Of a stretch of DNA of 64,000 bases, positions 42,853 through 51,584 are shown in pieces. A program made the translations under genes and the position numbers. This stretch comes from Lachnospiraceae bacterium UBA3804. Lineage in GTDB: Bacteria > Bacillota > Clostridia > Lachnospirales > Lachnospiraceae. The stretch lies in NCBI GenBank assembly GCA_002368665.1, contig DFEK01000001.1:129318-193317 (forward strand). Direction: 5' to 3'. The notes beneath the pieces are model-generated. The model was not told the origin of the DNA. It was given only the letters and a program-made list of their open reading frames with translations, and made no database searches. Each line of letters opens with the position of its first letter. Position 1 is the stretch's first letter.

Positions 42853-43482
42853 ATGAAGAAAGGTGCATTAATAGTAATTTCCGGTTTTTCCGGCGCAGGC
42901 AAAGGAACACTGGTAAAGAAAATGCTTTCTGCATATGATCGTTTTGCCTTAAGCATTTCCATGACCACGAGAGCACCCAGAGAGGGCGAGGTAAACGGCA
43001 GGGAATACTTCTTCGTAACGAGGGAAGAATTCGATGAAACCGTTGCAAAGGGCGGTCTTCTGGAACATGCCACCTATGTGGGCAATTCCTACGGAACACC
43101 GAAATCCTATGTGGAAGAACAGATTGCAAACGGCAAGGACGTAATCCTGGAAATTGAAGTGCAGGGTGCACTGCAGGTAAAAGAAATCTTCCCGGAAGCA
43201 ATTTTACTGTTCGTCACTCCTCCGAGCATTTCGGAATTAAAGAAGCGCCTGACCGGAAGAGGAACGGAAGCCGAAGAAGTCGTAAACAAGAGAATCCTTC
43301 GTGCGGCCGAAGAAGTGGTTTTAATGGACCGCTATGATTATATTTTGGTAAATGACGATTTGGATGAGTGCATGGCAAATGCCGTGAAGTACATCGATGC
43401 GGCAAAATGCGCACCCGTCCGGAACGAACATTTTATAAAAGGATTAAAAGAAGAGCTTGAAGGCTTTTCGAAAGGAGTCTAA
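42853..43482 (+). CDS. gmk: Guanylate kinase
   Basis: Phosphorylates GMP to GDP. It has 209 residues. P-loop FSGAGKGTL at residues about 11-19, then SMTTRAPREGEVNGREYFF (GMP-binding) and the lid region; all conserved. It starts 11 bases after remA with an AAGGAG site and is followed 2 bases later by rpoZ. Confidence 0.97.
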   Translation: MKKGALIVISGFSGAGKGTLVKKMLSAYDRFALSISMTTRAPREGEVNGREYFFVTREEFDETVAKGGLLEHATYVGNSYGTPKSYVEEQIANGKDVILEIEVQGALQVKEIFPEAILLFVTPPSISELKKRLTGRGTEAEEVVNKRILRAAEEVVLMDRYDYILVNDDLDECMANAVKYIDAAKCAPVRNEHFIKGLKEELEGFSKGV

Positions 43483-43484
43483 TT

Positions 43485-43721
43485 ATGATGTTACATCCTT
43501 CTTATTCAGATTTGATGGCTGTTGTAAACAGCGAAGTGGAGCCCGGAGAAACTCCCATCGTTAACAGCCGTTATTCCATCGTTATGGCTACATCCAAGAG
43601 AGCACGCCAGATCATCAACGGCGCAGAACCCCTTGTAAAGGCCGGAGACAGAAAGCCCCTTTCCATCGCAGTGGAAGAGCTTCAGGAATCCAAGATCAAA
43701 ATAATCGGTGACGAGGAATAA
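43485..43721 (+). CDS. rpoZ: RNA polymerase omega subunit
   Basis: Small RNA polymerase subunit that stabilises beta'. It has 78 residues. The signature NSRYSIVMATSKRARQI is clear, followed by KPLSIAVEEL. Two adjacent ATGs (43485, 43488) are possible starts; AAAGGAG lies about 5 bases before the first. Placed after gmk as in most Bacillota. Confidence 0.94.
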   Translation: MMLHPSYSDLMAVVNSEVEPGETPIVNSRYSIVMATSKRARQIINGAEPLVKAGDRKPLSIAVEELQESKIKIIGDEE

Positions 43722-43730
43722 GACTTTCGT

Positions 43731-45071
43731 ATGAAGATTCTTTTTATTTCACTCGGCTGTGATAAAAACTTAGTCGATTCGGAAGTGATGCTCGGCTATC
43801 TTTCCGAGGCGGGGTTTGAGATCACAAATGACGAGAGCGAAGCGGATATTGCGGTTGTCAATACCTGTTCGTTTATCCATGACGCGAAGCAGGAAAGTGT
43901 CAATACCATCCTCGAGATGTCCGATCTGAAAGAAAAGGGACAGCTCAAGGTACTTTTGGTGTGTGGCTGCCTCGCCCAGCGTTACGCCGATGAATTAAAA
44001 GAAGAACTTCCGCAGATTGATGCGATCCTCGGTACAATGGCGCTTGAGAATATCGTCGATGCCGTAAACGATGCCCTGAAAGGAAAGAAAGAATCGATTC
44101 TTCCTTCCATCGATACTTCGTTAACCGAAGCGAAGAAACGTATCGTTACGACGGGCGGATATTATGCGTATCTGAAAATCGCCGAGGGTTGCGATAAGTG
44201 CTGTACTTACTGTGCAATTCCTTCCATGCGCGGAAAATACCGCTCATTTTCCATGGACTATCTCGTGGATCAGGCCAAACATCTCGTTGAAGAAGTGGGC
44301 GTGAAAGAGCTGGTTTTGGTGGCACAGGAGACGACGATCTACGGTACGGATTTATACGGACACAAAGCGCTCACCGAACTGCTTCACCGTCTTGGGAAGA
44401 TTGAAGAACTGAAATGGATCAGACTGCTTTACTGTTATCCGGAAGAAATTGACGAGGAACTTTTGCTTGCCATGAAAGACGAGCCTAAAGTCTGTCATTA
44501 TCTGGATATTCCGATCCAGCATGCATCGGATGAGATTTTAAAGAGGATGGGCAGAAGAACATCCAATGCACAGTTACGCGAGAAAATCGCCATGATCCGT
44601 AGAATCCTTCCCGATATCTGTCTTCGGACCACTCTGATCACCGGTTTTCCGGGAGAGAGCGAAGAAGATGTGGAATGCTTAAAACAGTTTGTGGAAGAAA
44701 TGCGATTTGACCGCCTGGGAGTTTTTCCGTATTCGAAGGAAGAGGGCACTCCCGCAGCCAAAATGAAGGGACAGATTCCGAAGAAGACCAAGGAAAAGCG
44801 GGCAAAGGAAATCATGCTGATGCAGCAGGAGATTGCTTTTGCCAAGGCAAAGGAGAGAATCGGCTTATCCCTTCCGGTGATTGTTGAGGGACGTATTCCC
44901 GAAGATGATGTCTATGTTTGCAGAAGCTATCTGGATGCGCCTGATGTTGACGGACTGGTATTCGTAAACTGCGAGCGCGAATTCTGCAGCGGAGATATGA
45001 TCCAAGTAAAGATCACCGACAGCAACGAATATGATTTGATTGGAGTTTTAGATAATGAATGCAGCGAATAA
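43731..45071 (+). CDS. rimO: Ribosomal protein S12 methylthiotransferase RimO
   Basis: Radical SAM enzyme that methylthiolates the conserved Asp of ribosomal protein S12. It has 446 residues. The N-terminal MTTase domain (ISLGCDKNLVDSEVMLGYL, with NTCSFI and CGCLAQRY cysteines), the radical SAM motif CDKCCTYC (CxxxCxxC), GFPGESEEDV and a C-terminal TRAM domain are all visible. SLGCDKNLVDSE distinguishes it from MiaB. It overlaps pgsA by 17 bases. Confidence 0.96.
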   Translation: MKILFISLGCDKNLVDSEVMLGYLSEAGFEITNDESEADIAVVNTCSFIHDAKQESVNTILEMSDLKEKGQLKVLLVCGCLAQRYADELKEELPQIDAILGTMALENIVDAVNDALKGKKESILPSIDTSLTEAKKRIVTTGGYYAYLKIAEGCDKCCTYCAIPSMRGKYRSFSMDYLVDQAKHLVEEVGVKELVLVAQETTIYGTDLYGHKALTELLHRLGKIEELKWIRLLYCYPEEIDEELLLAMKDEPKVCHYLDIPIQHASDEILKRMGRRTSNAQLREKIAMIRRILPDICLRTTLITGFPGESEEDVECLKQFVEEMRFDRLGVFPYSKEEGTPAAKMKGQIPKKTKEKRAKEIMLMQQEIAFAKAKERIGLSLPVIVEGRIPEDDVYVCRSYLDAPDVDGLVFVNCEREFCSGDMIQVKITDSNEYDLIGVLDNECSE

Positions 45072-45618
45072 ACTGACCCTGGCCAGGGTGATTATGATTC
45101 CGGTATTTCTGTTCTTTCTGCTAAACCAGAAGGACTTTATTCCGTTTAATATCCCGGCCATCGAGGAATATTCCAAATGGATCGCACTTTTGATCTTTGC
45201 CCTTGCGTCCATTACGGATGCACTGGACGGCAGGATTGCCAGAAAATACAATATGATCACCAATTTCGGTAAGTTCATGGATCCGCTTGCGGATAAGCTT
45301 TTGGTGAATCTTGCTCTGATCGGATTATTGATCCTCGGTAAAGTCAATCCCTGGCTGGTCATGCTGATCATTGGCAGAGATTTTATCATCAGCGGATTCA
45401 GACTGGTTGCGGCCGAAAAAGGCGTAGTCATCGCAGCCGGCATCTGGGGCAAGGTTAAAACCGCCGCACAGATGATCATGGTCATCTTCCTGATCGCGGA
45501 TATCCCGCAGATTAAGGTTGTCGGTTATGTACTGCAGTGGCTGGTATGTATCCTTACCGTGGTTTCGCTGATCGATTACCTCGTAAAGAACCGTTCCGTT
45601 TTGAAAGAGGAGAAATAA
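45055..45618 (+). CDS. pgsA: CDP-diacylglycerol-glycerol-3-phosphate phosphatidyltransferase
   Basis: Integral membrane enzyme forming phosphatidylglycerol phosphate. It has 187 residues. The CDP-alcohol phosphotransferase motif DALDGRIAR ... GKFMDPLADK (D-G-x2-A-R-x8-G-x3-D-x3-D) is intact, and four to five membrane segments are visible. The ATG at 45055 lies inside the end of rimO; the sequence NAANKLTLARVIMIPVF is the usual N-terminus. cinA follows 23 bases on, the order seen in B. subtilis (pgsA-cinA). Confidence 0.95.
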   Translation: MNAANKLTLARVIMIPVFLFFLLNQKDFIPFNIPAIEEYSKWIALLIFALASITDALDGRIARKYNMITNFGKFMDPLADKLLVNLALIGLLILGKVNPWLVMLIIGRDFIISGFRLVAAEKGVVIAAGIWGKVKTAAQMIMVIFLIADIPQIKVVGYVLQWLVCILTVVSLIDYLVKNRSVLKEEK

Positions 45619-45641
45619 GCTCATATATTAAGGAGAATGAA

Positions 45642-46913
45642 ATGAACGCGGAATTTATTTTTGTAGGTACAGAGATTCTTCTTGGGAATATTTTGAATAC
45701 GAATGCACAGTTTCTATCCGAACAGTGTGCTGCGCTGGGTATTTCCTGTTATTACCAGACGGTTGTCGGGGACAATAAAGACAGGATTACGAAGACATTT
45801 CTTCAGGCGTGGGACCGTTCGGATATTGTTATTTTCTCGGGCGGTTTGGGACCGACGGAAGATGATCTGACCAAGGAAACCGTTGCCGAGGCGCTTGATC
45901 TACCCATGGTCATGGATAAAAAAGCCATGGACAGCATTCGCGAGTTCTTTGCGCGTCGCGGCCTTGAGATGCCTCCGATCAACGAAAAACAGGCATATGT
46001 TCCGCAGGGCAGCAAGGTTTTGTACAATGCAAACGGTACGGCTCCGGGAATTATCTGTGAAAAAGACGGAAAGATGGCCATTCTTCTTCCGGGGCCCGGA
46101 AACGAGCTGATGCCGATGTTTGAGAATGATGTACGGCCGTATCTTTCCTCCAAAAGCGATACGGTGATCGTTTCCAAGATGGTTAAAATGTGCGGAATCG
46201 GAGAGAGCGCGGTGGATGCCAGAATTCGTGATCTGACCGAAGAATCATCCAATCCCACCGTGGCACCTTATGCCAAAACAGGAGAGGTGCATGTCCGCGT
46301 TACAGCAAAGGCGCCGACGGAAAAAGAGGCATCCAAGCTGATCAAACCCGTGGTTCGCGAGTTGAAAAACCGTTTCGGTCCATATATCTATACTACGGAA
46401 GAAGATGTGACGCTGGAAAAAGCATGTGTGGATCTTCTGATTTCCAATCATCTGACCGTATCCACCGTGGAGTCCTGTACCGGCGGTCTGGTTGCGGGTC
46501 GACTGATCAATGTACCGGGTGTCTCCGAAGTACTGAAACTTTGCTATGTAACCTATTCGAACAAGGCAAAGCGTAAAATGCTCGGAATCAAGAAAGCGAT
46601 TTTGGAAAAACACACGGCGGTAAGCCGCCAGGTTTGCGAAGATATGTTGAAGGGCGCTGCTTTTATCAATAAGGCAGATGTCGTTTTGGCCGTTACCGGT
46701 CTGGCGGGTCCGGACGGCGGAACAGAGGAAATTCCGGTCGGTACGGTCTTCATCGGATGCTCCGTAAAAGGCAAGATTACGGTGGAAAAATATAATTTTT
46801 CAGGAAATCGATCAAAAATCCGCGAAAATGCCGTGGCTTATTCGTTGGTATTATTGAGACGATGTGTACTGGAATATTTCAGTGAAGTAACTTTTGGCAG
46901 TGAGGGACAATAA
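45642..46913 (+). CDS. cinA: CinA family protein (nicotinamide-nucleotide amidase-type)
   Basis: 423 residues. The N-terminal MoCF-like/COG1058 domain (FVGTEILLGNILNTNAQFLS, then FSGGLGPTEDDLTKE) and the C-terminal CinA domain (STVESCTGGLVAGRLI, VTGLAGPDGGTEEIPVGTV) give it the standard two-domain form associated with NMN deamidation and ADP-ribose pyrophosphatase. I start at the ATG at 45642, 6 bases after AAGGAG; an earlier in-frame start at 45537 lies inside pgsA. The zinc-ribbon gene starts 1 base after the stop. Confidence 0.95.
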   Translation: MNAEFIFVGTEILLGNILNTNAQFLSEQCAALGISCYYQTVVGDNKDRITKTFLQAWDRSDIVIFSGGLGPTEDDLTKETVAEALDLPMVMDKKAMDSIREFFARRGLEMPPINEKQAYVPQGSKVLYNANGTAPGIICEKDGKMAILLPGPGNELMPMFENDVRPYLSSKSDTVIVSKMVKMCGIGESAVDARIRDLTEESSNPTVAPYAKTGEVHVRVTAKAPTEKEASKLIKPVVRELKNRFGPYIYTTEEDVTLEKACVDLLISNHLTVSTVESCTGGLVAGRLINVPGVSEVLKLCYVTYSNKAKRKMLGIKKAILEKHTAVSRQVCEDMLKGAAFINKADVVLAVTGLAGPDGGTEEIPVGTVFIGCSVKGKITVEKYNFSGNRSKIRENAVAYSLVLLRRCVLEYFSEVTFGSEGQ

Positions 46914-46914
46914 A

Positions 46915-48780
46915 ATGTCTGACGGAACACAAACAAAATTTATCTTTTGTCCGCGTTGCGGAGGCTTAATGCATCCGCCTATCTGTACGGTTTGCGGGTA
47001 TGATCTTCGCTCGGAAAACCAGCCGCAGGAATGGCAGAGCCAGCCAAATACCGGTGATGCTCAGGCTGCGTTTGATCCAAATGCGAACATTCCCGCAGGA
47101 GCAGGCGCAAACGGTGCTTATTATACGGGCCAAAATGCAAACATGAATCCGCAGCCGGGCTATCAGGCTGTCGAAGCAACCAGGATTCAGGCACAGAAGG
47201 TGAATAAGAGTTCCCGAAGCAAAGCCTGGATACCGATTGCAATCGGTGCAACGGTTCTGATCGCGCTTGTTATTCTGATCCCTTCGCTGATTGGTTATGT
47301 CAGAAGCAAAAGGGCACTGAACAATCTGCTGACCCAGCAGATGCAGCAACAGAAGAAGACACAGAAGCCGAAGACCAGCGCGGTTCCTTCCTCCGAGGAA
47401 AGTTCCGAGGAAGAGGGAGTGGTATACAGAAGACATTTCGGAAGAGAAGATTTTGATCACGATACATTCGATATGTCCTTCTACGAAAGCATGGCGGATG
47501 TAAGTTCGATTACCGAGTCGGGTGCGTTTGATCCTTTTATCAACGACAAGGTCGTATCTTACAGGGATCAGTCAACCGTATTCGATACGACGCATACCAA
47601 CTGGTATGACAAGCGCAGCAGCATGGGACCGGATTATTACGAGCCGTTCTGCGATTGCGTGGATGAAATCACTTACAGCAATCTGTATTCCATTCATCGG
47701 AAATATTTCTATTATGACGATGTGATGGGACCTACAAGAGTGCAGGCGGATGTGGCTTATGCGGAACTGGAAGGAAAGATTCCGAATATTGATACCATCA
47801 ATAAAGAGATTTTCCTTCGTACGGCATCCGATTTCATCAATTATCTGAACGGAACTTCACCGTACACGCAGTATATGTATTCGACAATCACGTTTTCCGT
47901 TGATTCTTATGTTACATACAACGACGGAAAAAAGATGAGCATACTTCTGGATGCGGTGGTTCATACGGATGATTTTCAGGTCAATCTGGATTCCTACATT
48001 TACGCCATCAATATTGATCTGGAAAGCGGTAAAATCATCGAAAACGACGAGATCATGAATATCGATGAAGCATTTGCCAAAGAATTCAGGGAAAGATGCT
48101 TAACGCAGAACGGAAGAAATTCCGCACTGGATCCCTGGACGGATGCGGAAGTCGCCGAGTTTCTGGCAGACAAAGAATCCAATATTGTATTTTTCACACC
48201 GCTCGGACTGGAAGTCGGAATGTGCTATGTTTCACAGGAAGAAATCCTGGACCGCGGCTGGATGACCATTACTTTAAAAAACGGAACCTTTGAAAGAAAT
48301 TATTTAAAGGACACATCACTCTCAGCAAAAGGAAAAGGTGTTGCAGATCCGTATGATCCCCAATATGCCGATTTAAAGGGAACATGGATCCACATCGATC
48401 CGAAACTTGCAGTCTTGGAAGAGGAACACCTAAAACAGGAGTTTCCGAATTATACATGGGATGACAGACCATGGGAAGACAGCAAGGACAATGTTTTTGA
48501 AGAAGACTCATCGGAAAAGACTTCCGAGAAATCTTCGGAGAAATCAAGTGAAAAGAGTTCGGAAGAAACTTCCGAAGAAGAAAGCGAAGAAACAAGCGAG
48601 GAGACGGGCGATCCGAAGATCATCGATCCCGATCTGAAGTCAGACAGTTCGGATTGGCTGAGAAAGCAAAGCAAGATGCAGGAATATTTTAAGGCCATTA
48701 TGGGTGACGGAGTGGAGTCCATTAAGCCCGACGAATATTTCAGGTCGCCGAAGGATCGCGGAAAAGACATTCGTCCGTAA
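46915..48780 (+). CDS. Large zinc-ribbon membrane protein with Ser/Glu repeat tail
   Basis: Function unknown; 621 residues from the ATG at 46915 (an in-frame TTG at 46894 lies inside cinA and is rejected). Zinc ribbon Cys12, 15, 24, 27 (FCPRCGG ... CTVCGYD), a Gln/Asn/Gly-rich spacer, one membrane segment at about 104-129, then a large outer domain with a Ser/Glu run near the membrane (SSEESSEEEG). A structured region spans about 180-530. Near residue 530 a low-complexity SSEK/SSEE/TSEE repeat of about 34 residues begins. It is joined closely to cinA upstream and to the Cys-motif protein 14 bases downstream, whose tail has a similar Ser/Glu composition, so the two may work together at the envelope. 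Confidence 0.78.
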   Translation: MSDGTQTKFIFCPRCGGLMHPPICTVCGYDLRSENQPQEWQSQPNTGDAQAAFDPNANIPAGAGANGAYYTGQNANMNPQPGYQAVEATRIQAQKVNKSSRSKAWIPIAIGATVLIALVILIPSLIGYVRSKRALNNLLTQQMQQQKKTQKPKTSAVPSSEESSEEEGVVYRRHFGREDFDHDTFDMSFYESMADVSSITESGAFDPFINDKVVSYRDQSTVFDTTHTNWYDKRSSMGPDYYEPFCDCVDEITYSNLYSIHRKYFYYDDVMGPTRVQADVAYAELEGKIPNIDTINKEIFLRTASDFINYLNGTSPYTQYMYSTITFSVDSYVTYNDGKKMSILLDAVVHTDDFQVNLDSYIYAINIDLESGKIIENDEIMNIDEAFAKEFRERCLTQNGRNSALDPWTDAEVAEFLADKESNIVFFTPLGLEVGMCYVSQEEILDRGWMTITLKNGTFERNYLKDTSLSAKGKGVADPYDPQYADLKGTWIHIDPKLAVLEEEHLKQEFPNYTWDDRPWEDSKDNVFEEDSSEKTSEKSSEKSSEKSSEETSEEESEETSEETGDPKIIDPDLKSDSSDWLRKQSKMQEYFKAIMGDGVESIKPDEYFRSPKDRGKDIRP

Positions 48781-48794
48781 ATGGGAGGAGAAGC

Positions 48795-49316
48795 ATGAGA
48801 GGAAAAGATAAGTGCAGAGCATTAAAGGAAATCCGCAGACAGATTGCCGAAAACAATGATATCGAATATGTGGTAAGTGAGTGCAAACATAAAGGTGAGT
48901 GCAAGGGTACCTGCCCGAAATGTGAAGCCGAGATTCTGTATCTCGAAAGGGAACTTGCCAAGAGAAGAAATATGGGACAGAAAGTTGCCGTGGCCGGTAT
49001 TGCGGTCGGCATGGCAGCATCCATGACCGGTTGCGTGGCAGTGGATGCCGTAAAAAGTTTCTTTACCGCGGGAAACAATCCCCCCGATCCGCAGCCTCTG
49101 GGTGGTGAAGCAACGATTGCACCTGTTGACATAGAGGGAGAAGAAACCTATTATCCCGAAGACCAGATTATGGGTGATGTGGCTGTGGAGTTTGATTCAT
49201 CCGAACCCTGTTCCGAAGAGGATTGTTCGGAAGAAGAAAAAACCTCTGAGCAGGACTCTTCAAAGGCGCTCATTGATAACTATGAATTGGAAGGCGGAGC
49301 TGAATATATTCCCTAA
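48795..49316 (+). CDS. Small Cys-motif protein beside a radical SAM enzyme
   Basis: 173 residues; no assigned function. Helical N-terminus (ALKEIRRQIAENNDIEYV), then a cysteine cluster ECKHKGECKGTCPKCEAE (Cys30, 36, 40, 43; Cx5Cx3CxxC). A helix LYLERELAKRR and a hydrophobic stretch VAVAGIAVGMAASMTGC (about 64-80) end in Cys80 in a lipobox-like position. The rest is acidic and of low complexity, with two more cysteines (EPCSEEDCSEEE). I recall similar N-termini with unrelated tails next to radical SAM genes in gut anaerobes, but cannot name the family. GGAGG precedes the ATG. The radical SAM gene follows 24 bases on. Candidate substrate, scaffold or partner of that enzyme. Confidence 0.75.
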   Translation: MRGKDKCRALKEIRRQIAENNDIEYVVSECKHKGECKGTCPKCEAEILYLERELAKRRNMGQKVAVAGIAVGMAASMTGCVAVDAVKSFFTAGNNPPDPQPLGGEATIAPVDIEGEETYYPEDQIMGDVAVEFDSSEPCSEEDCSEEEKTSEQDSSKALIDNYELEGGAEYIP

Positions 49317-49340
49317 GAAGGAAATTAAGAGGAGAAAATT

Positions 49341-50021
49341 TTGGAAGAATTGAAATTACCGATTCTTGCCATTGAAAGACTCAGGATGCTTACGGACGGA
49401 GAGGGCGTGACGACTCTGGTCTGTTCCATGGGGTGTCCGCTTCGCTGCAGACTTTGCATCAATCCCTATTCGTGGGACGGATCGAAACCCGTTGAATATC
49501 TTTCGGTGGATGAACTTTATGAAAGAGTGAAAATTGACAATTTGTATTTCCTGTCTACTAAAGGAGGCTTGACTTTCGGAGGAGGAGAGCCTCTTTTACA
49601 TAGTGCTTTCCATGCGGCATTCATGGAAAAGTACCAAAGTACGGGCTGGACCTTTAATCTGGAAAGCTCATTGCAGGCACCGTTTGAAAATATTGAGCGG
49701 GTTATTCCGTACATTTCCTTCTATGCCATTGATGTTAAGGATATGGATCCCGTGCGGTATAAGCAGTATACGGGCGGAGATTTCGGTATATTCTTTGATA
49801 ATCTGATGAAATTAAAAGAGCGCGTGGACGAAAGGAAAATCGTTTTAAAAGTGCCGAAGATTCCCCGTCTTCATAAGGGCGATGAGCAGAAGGAGAGCGA
49901 AGAAAAGTTAAGAAAACTCGGTTTTTCCAATGTGGCGCTTTTTGATTACGTGGATCCGAAGGATCGCAAGAAACTGACCGAAAATGCGCTTCAAAACAGG
50001 GAAAAACTATTTACGGATTAG
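49341..50021 (+). CDS. Compact radical SAM protein, activase-like, TTG start
   Basis: 226 residues. The radical SAM cluster motif is CPLRCRLC (Cys32, 36, 39), followed by INPYSW, which resembles the CxNP of glycyl-radical-enzyme activases. The SAM-binding GGGEPLL (about residue 79) and YAIDVKDMDP (about 130) also fit the PflA-like group. No SPASM or extra cluster domain is present; the protein ends shortly after the partial barrel. The start is TTG at 49341, 6 bases after GAGGAG, and no ATG fits. Lies between the Cys-motif protein and a histidine phosphatase in one run. No glycyl radical enzyme is in the window, so a post-translational modification role on the neighbour is inferred. Confidence 0.82.
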   Translation: MEELKLPILAIERLRMLTDGEGVTTLVCSMGCPLRCRLCINPYSWDGSKPVEYLSVDELYERVKIDNLYFLSTKGGLTFGGGEPLLHSAFHAAFMEKYQSTGWTFNLESSLQAPFENIERVIPYISFYAIDVKDMDPVRYKQYTGGDFGIFFDNLMKLKERVDERKIVLKVPKIPRLHKGDEQKESEEKLRKLGFSNVALFDYVDPKDRKKLTENALQNREKLFTD

Positions 50022-50029
50022 AGAACAGT

Positions 50030-50719
50030 ATGGAGATTTATTTACTGCGTCACGGCGTGACGGAATGGAATGATTTATATAAAATTCAGGGCGCATCGGA
50101 TATTCAGCTAAATAAAGACGGAATCAGTATGGCCAAGCAGACCGGAGAGTATTTCGATAAAGAAGGTATCACTTTCGATGCGGTTTATTCGTCTCCCTTA
50201 AGCCGAGCAATGAACAGTGCGAAACTGGTTAGCCGGAATGATGCACCGGTTTCCGATGCAAGATTACGGGAGATGGGCTTTGGAAAGCAGGAAGGGATGA
50301 GTGTCTTTGCAATGAAAGAAGCAGGCGATATTCCGTTTAGCTGTTTTAAGGAAGAACCGTCTAAGTATGATGAGATGGTGAAGGAATATGATCCCCATGC
50401 GGAGACATTTGTACAAATTCTTGCGCGTGCCGGAGAGTTTCTGAAAGACGTGATTGAAACGAAAGAGGCCGCGCTTGAGGAGGATGGAAACGAGCGCCGG
50501 ATCCTGATTTCCGGTCACGGTGCGTTGGACCAGGCTTTGATTTTTATCATGAAAAAGAAGGAGAATATCGACGATTTCTGGAAGGGAGGGCTTCTTCCGA
50601 ACTGCGGAATCGATATTATTAAATATAATCCCCAAACCGGTGAATACACCTTTGTCAAGGAAATGGAGTTTTATTACGAAACCGAATTGTTCGAAAAGGC
50701 ACCGCGTTTATTGAAATAA
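50030..50719 (+). CDS. Histidine phosphatase superfamily protein
   Basis: 229 residues. The phosphoglycerate-mutase-like catalytic motif YLLRHGVTEWN (His8) opens the protein, YSSPLSRAMNSAKLV carries the second Arg, and ISGHGALDQALI provides the second catalytic His. Substrate cannot be read; such proteins act on sugar phosphates, cobalamin precursors or proteins. It begins 8 bases after the radical SAM stop, so it is probably co-transcribed and might act in the same pathway. A terminator-like hairpin follows. Confidence 0.88.
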   Translation: MEIYLLRHGVTEWNDLYKIQGASDIQLNKDGISMAKQTGEYFDKEGITFDAVYSSPLSRAMNSAKLVSRNDAPVSDARLREMGFGKQEGMSVFAMKEAGDIPFSCFKEEPSKYDEMVKEYDPHAETFVQILARAGEFLKDVIETKEAALEEDGNERRILISGHGALDQALIFIMKKKENIDDFWKGGLLPNCGIDIIKYNPQTGEYTFVKEMEFYYETELFEKAPRLLK

Positions 50720-50775
50720 GGGCGAACGAGTTTTGAATTTTTTGTAAATTTCTCGATTTCGCTCTTTGTTTTTGC
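50719..50775 (+). terminator. Terminator-like hairpin after the radical SAM operon
   Basis: AGGGCGAA-CGAG pairs with CTCG-AT-TTCGCTCT (one G-T pair) across a 20-base AT-rich loop, followed by TTGTTTTT. Its end overlaps the -35 box of the next promoter. Confidence 0.55.
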
Positions 50776-50793
50776 CTCTTAGTTTGGTAAAAT
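50766..50793 (+). promoter_or_regulatory. Promoter of the scaffold/GGGtGRT pair
   Basis: TTGTTT at 50766-50771, a 16-base spacer ending in TGG, and TAAAAT at 50788-50793 (extended -10). The leader is about 75 bases. Confidence 0.6.
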
Positions 50794-50871
50794 AGATACG
50801 CTACAGTTTTCATAATTGCAGTAAGAATACAGTTCATATTGTATTTCAATAAATTCATAAAGGAGGATCAT

Positions 50872-51564
50872 ATGATTTACTCAACAGAAGTCAAGAACAT
50901 GTGCCCCGTTACCCAGGGTGTACATCATGGCGCTGCTCCCATCCCCGAAGAGGCTAAATGGGTTCAGGCAAAGAAGATTGAGGATATCTCCGGTTACACT
51001 CATGGTGTTGGCTGGTGTGCACCTCAGCAGGGAGCTTGCAAGCTTTCCTTAAACGTTAAAGACGGTATCATCCAGGAGGCACTTGTAGAAACTCTCGGAT
51101 GCTCCGGTATGACTCATTCCGCAGCAATGGCTGCTGAAATTCTTCCCGGACTTACCATCCTCGAAGCACTTAATACCGACCTCGTTTGCGATGCAATCAA
51201 TACCGCAATGAGAGAGTTATTCTTACAGATCGTTTACGGCAGAAGCCAGTCCGCATTCTCCGAGGACGGACTTCAGATCGGTGCAGGTCTGGAAGACCTT
51301 GGAAAGGGTACCAGAACCATGATCGGTACCACTTACGGAACCTTGGAAAAAGGTCCCAGATATCTGGAACTTACCGATGGATATATCACTAATCTTGCAC
51401 TTGACGAGAATGATGAGATCATCGGTTACAAGTATGTAAACTTTGGTAAGATGATGGACTTCATCAAGAAGGGCGACGATGCTCAGACCGCTCTTGAGAA
51501 GGCTTCCGGACAGTATGGCCGTGTTGCTGATGCAGTGAAGTTAATCGATCCGAGAAAAGAGTAA
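50872..51564 (+). CDS. NifU/IscU-like iron-sulfur scaffold-type protein
   Basis: 230 residues from the ATG at 50872, 5 bases after AAGGAGG (an in-frame start at 50839 has no ribosome site). Cysteine-bearing segments NMCPVTQGVHHG, GVGWCAPQQGACKL and TLGCSGMTHSAAMAAEI are visible; the last resembles the GCxxxxxSSS loop of NifU-type scaffolds. It is annotated as iron-sulfur scaffold-like in relatives, but I know of no experimental proof. It precedes the GGGtGRT gene by 20 bases, and the pair is its own transcription unit. Codon use resembles infB and pnp, which suggests high expression. Confidence 0.8.
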   Translation: MIYSTEVKNMCPVTQGVHHGAAPIPEEAKWVQAKKIEDISGYTHGVGWCAPQQGACKLSLNVKDGIIQEALVETLGCSGMTHSAAMAAEILPGLTILEALNTDLVCDAINTAMRELFLQIVYGRSQSAFSEDGLQIGAGLEDLGKGTRTMIGTTYGTLEKGPRYLELTDGYITNLALDENDEIIGYKYVNFGKMMDFIKKGDDAQTALEKASGQYGRVADAVKLIDPRKE

Positions 51565-51584
51565 GAAAGGGAGGACAAATCATT

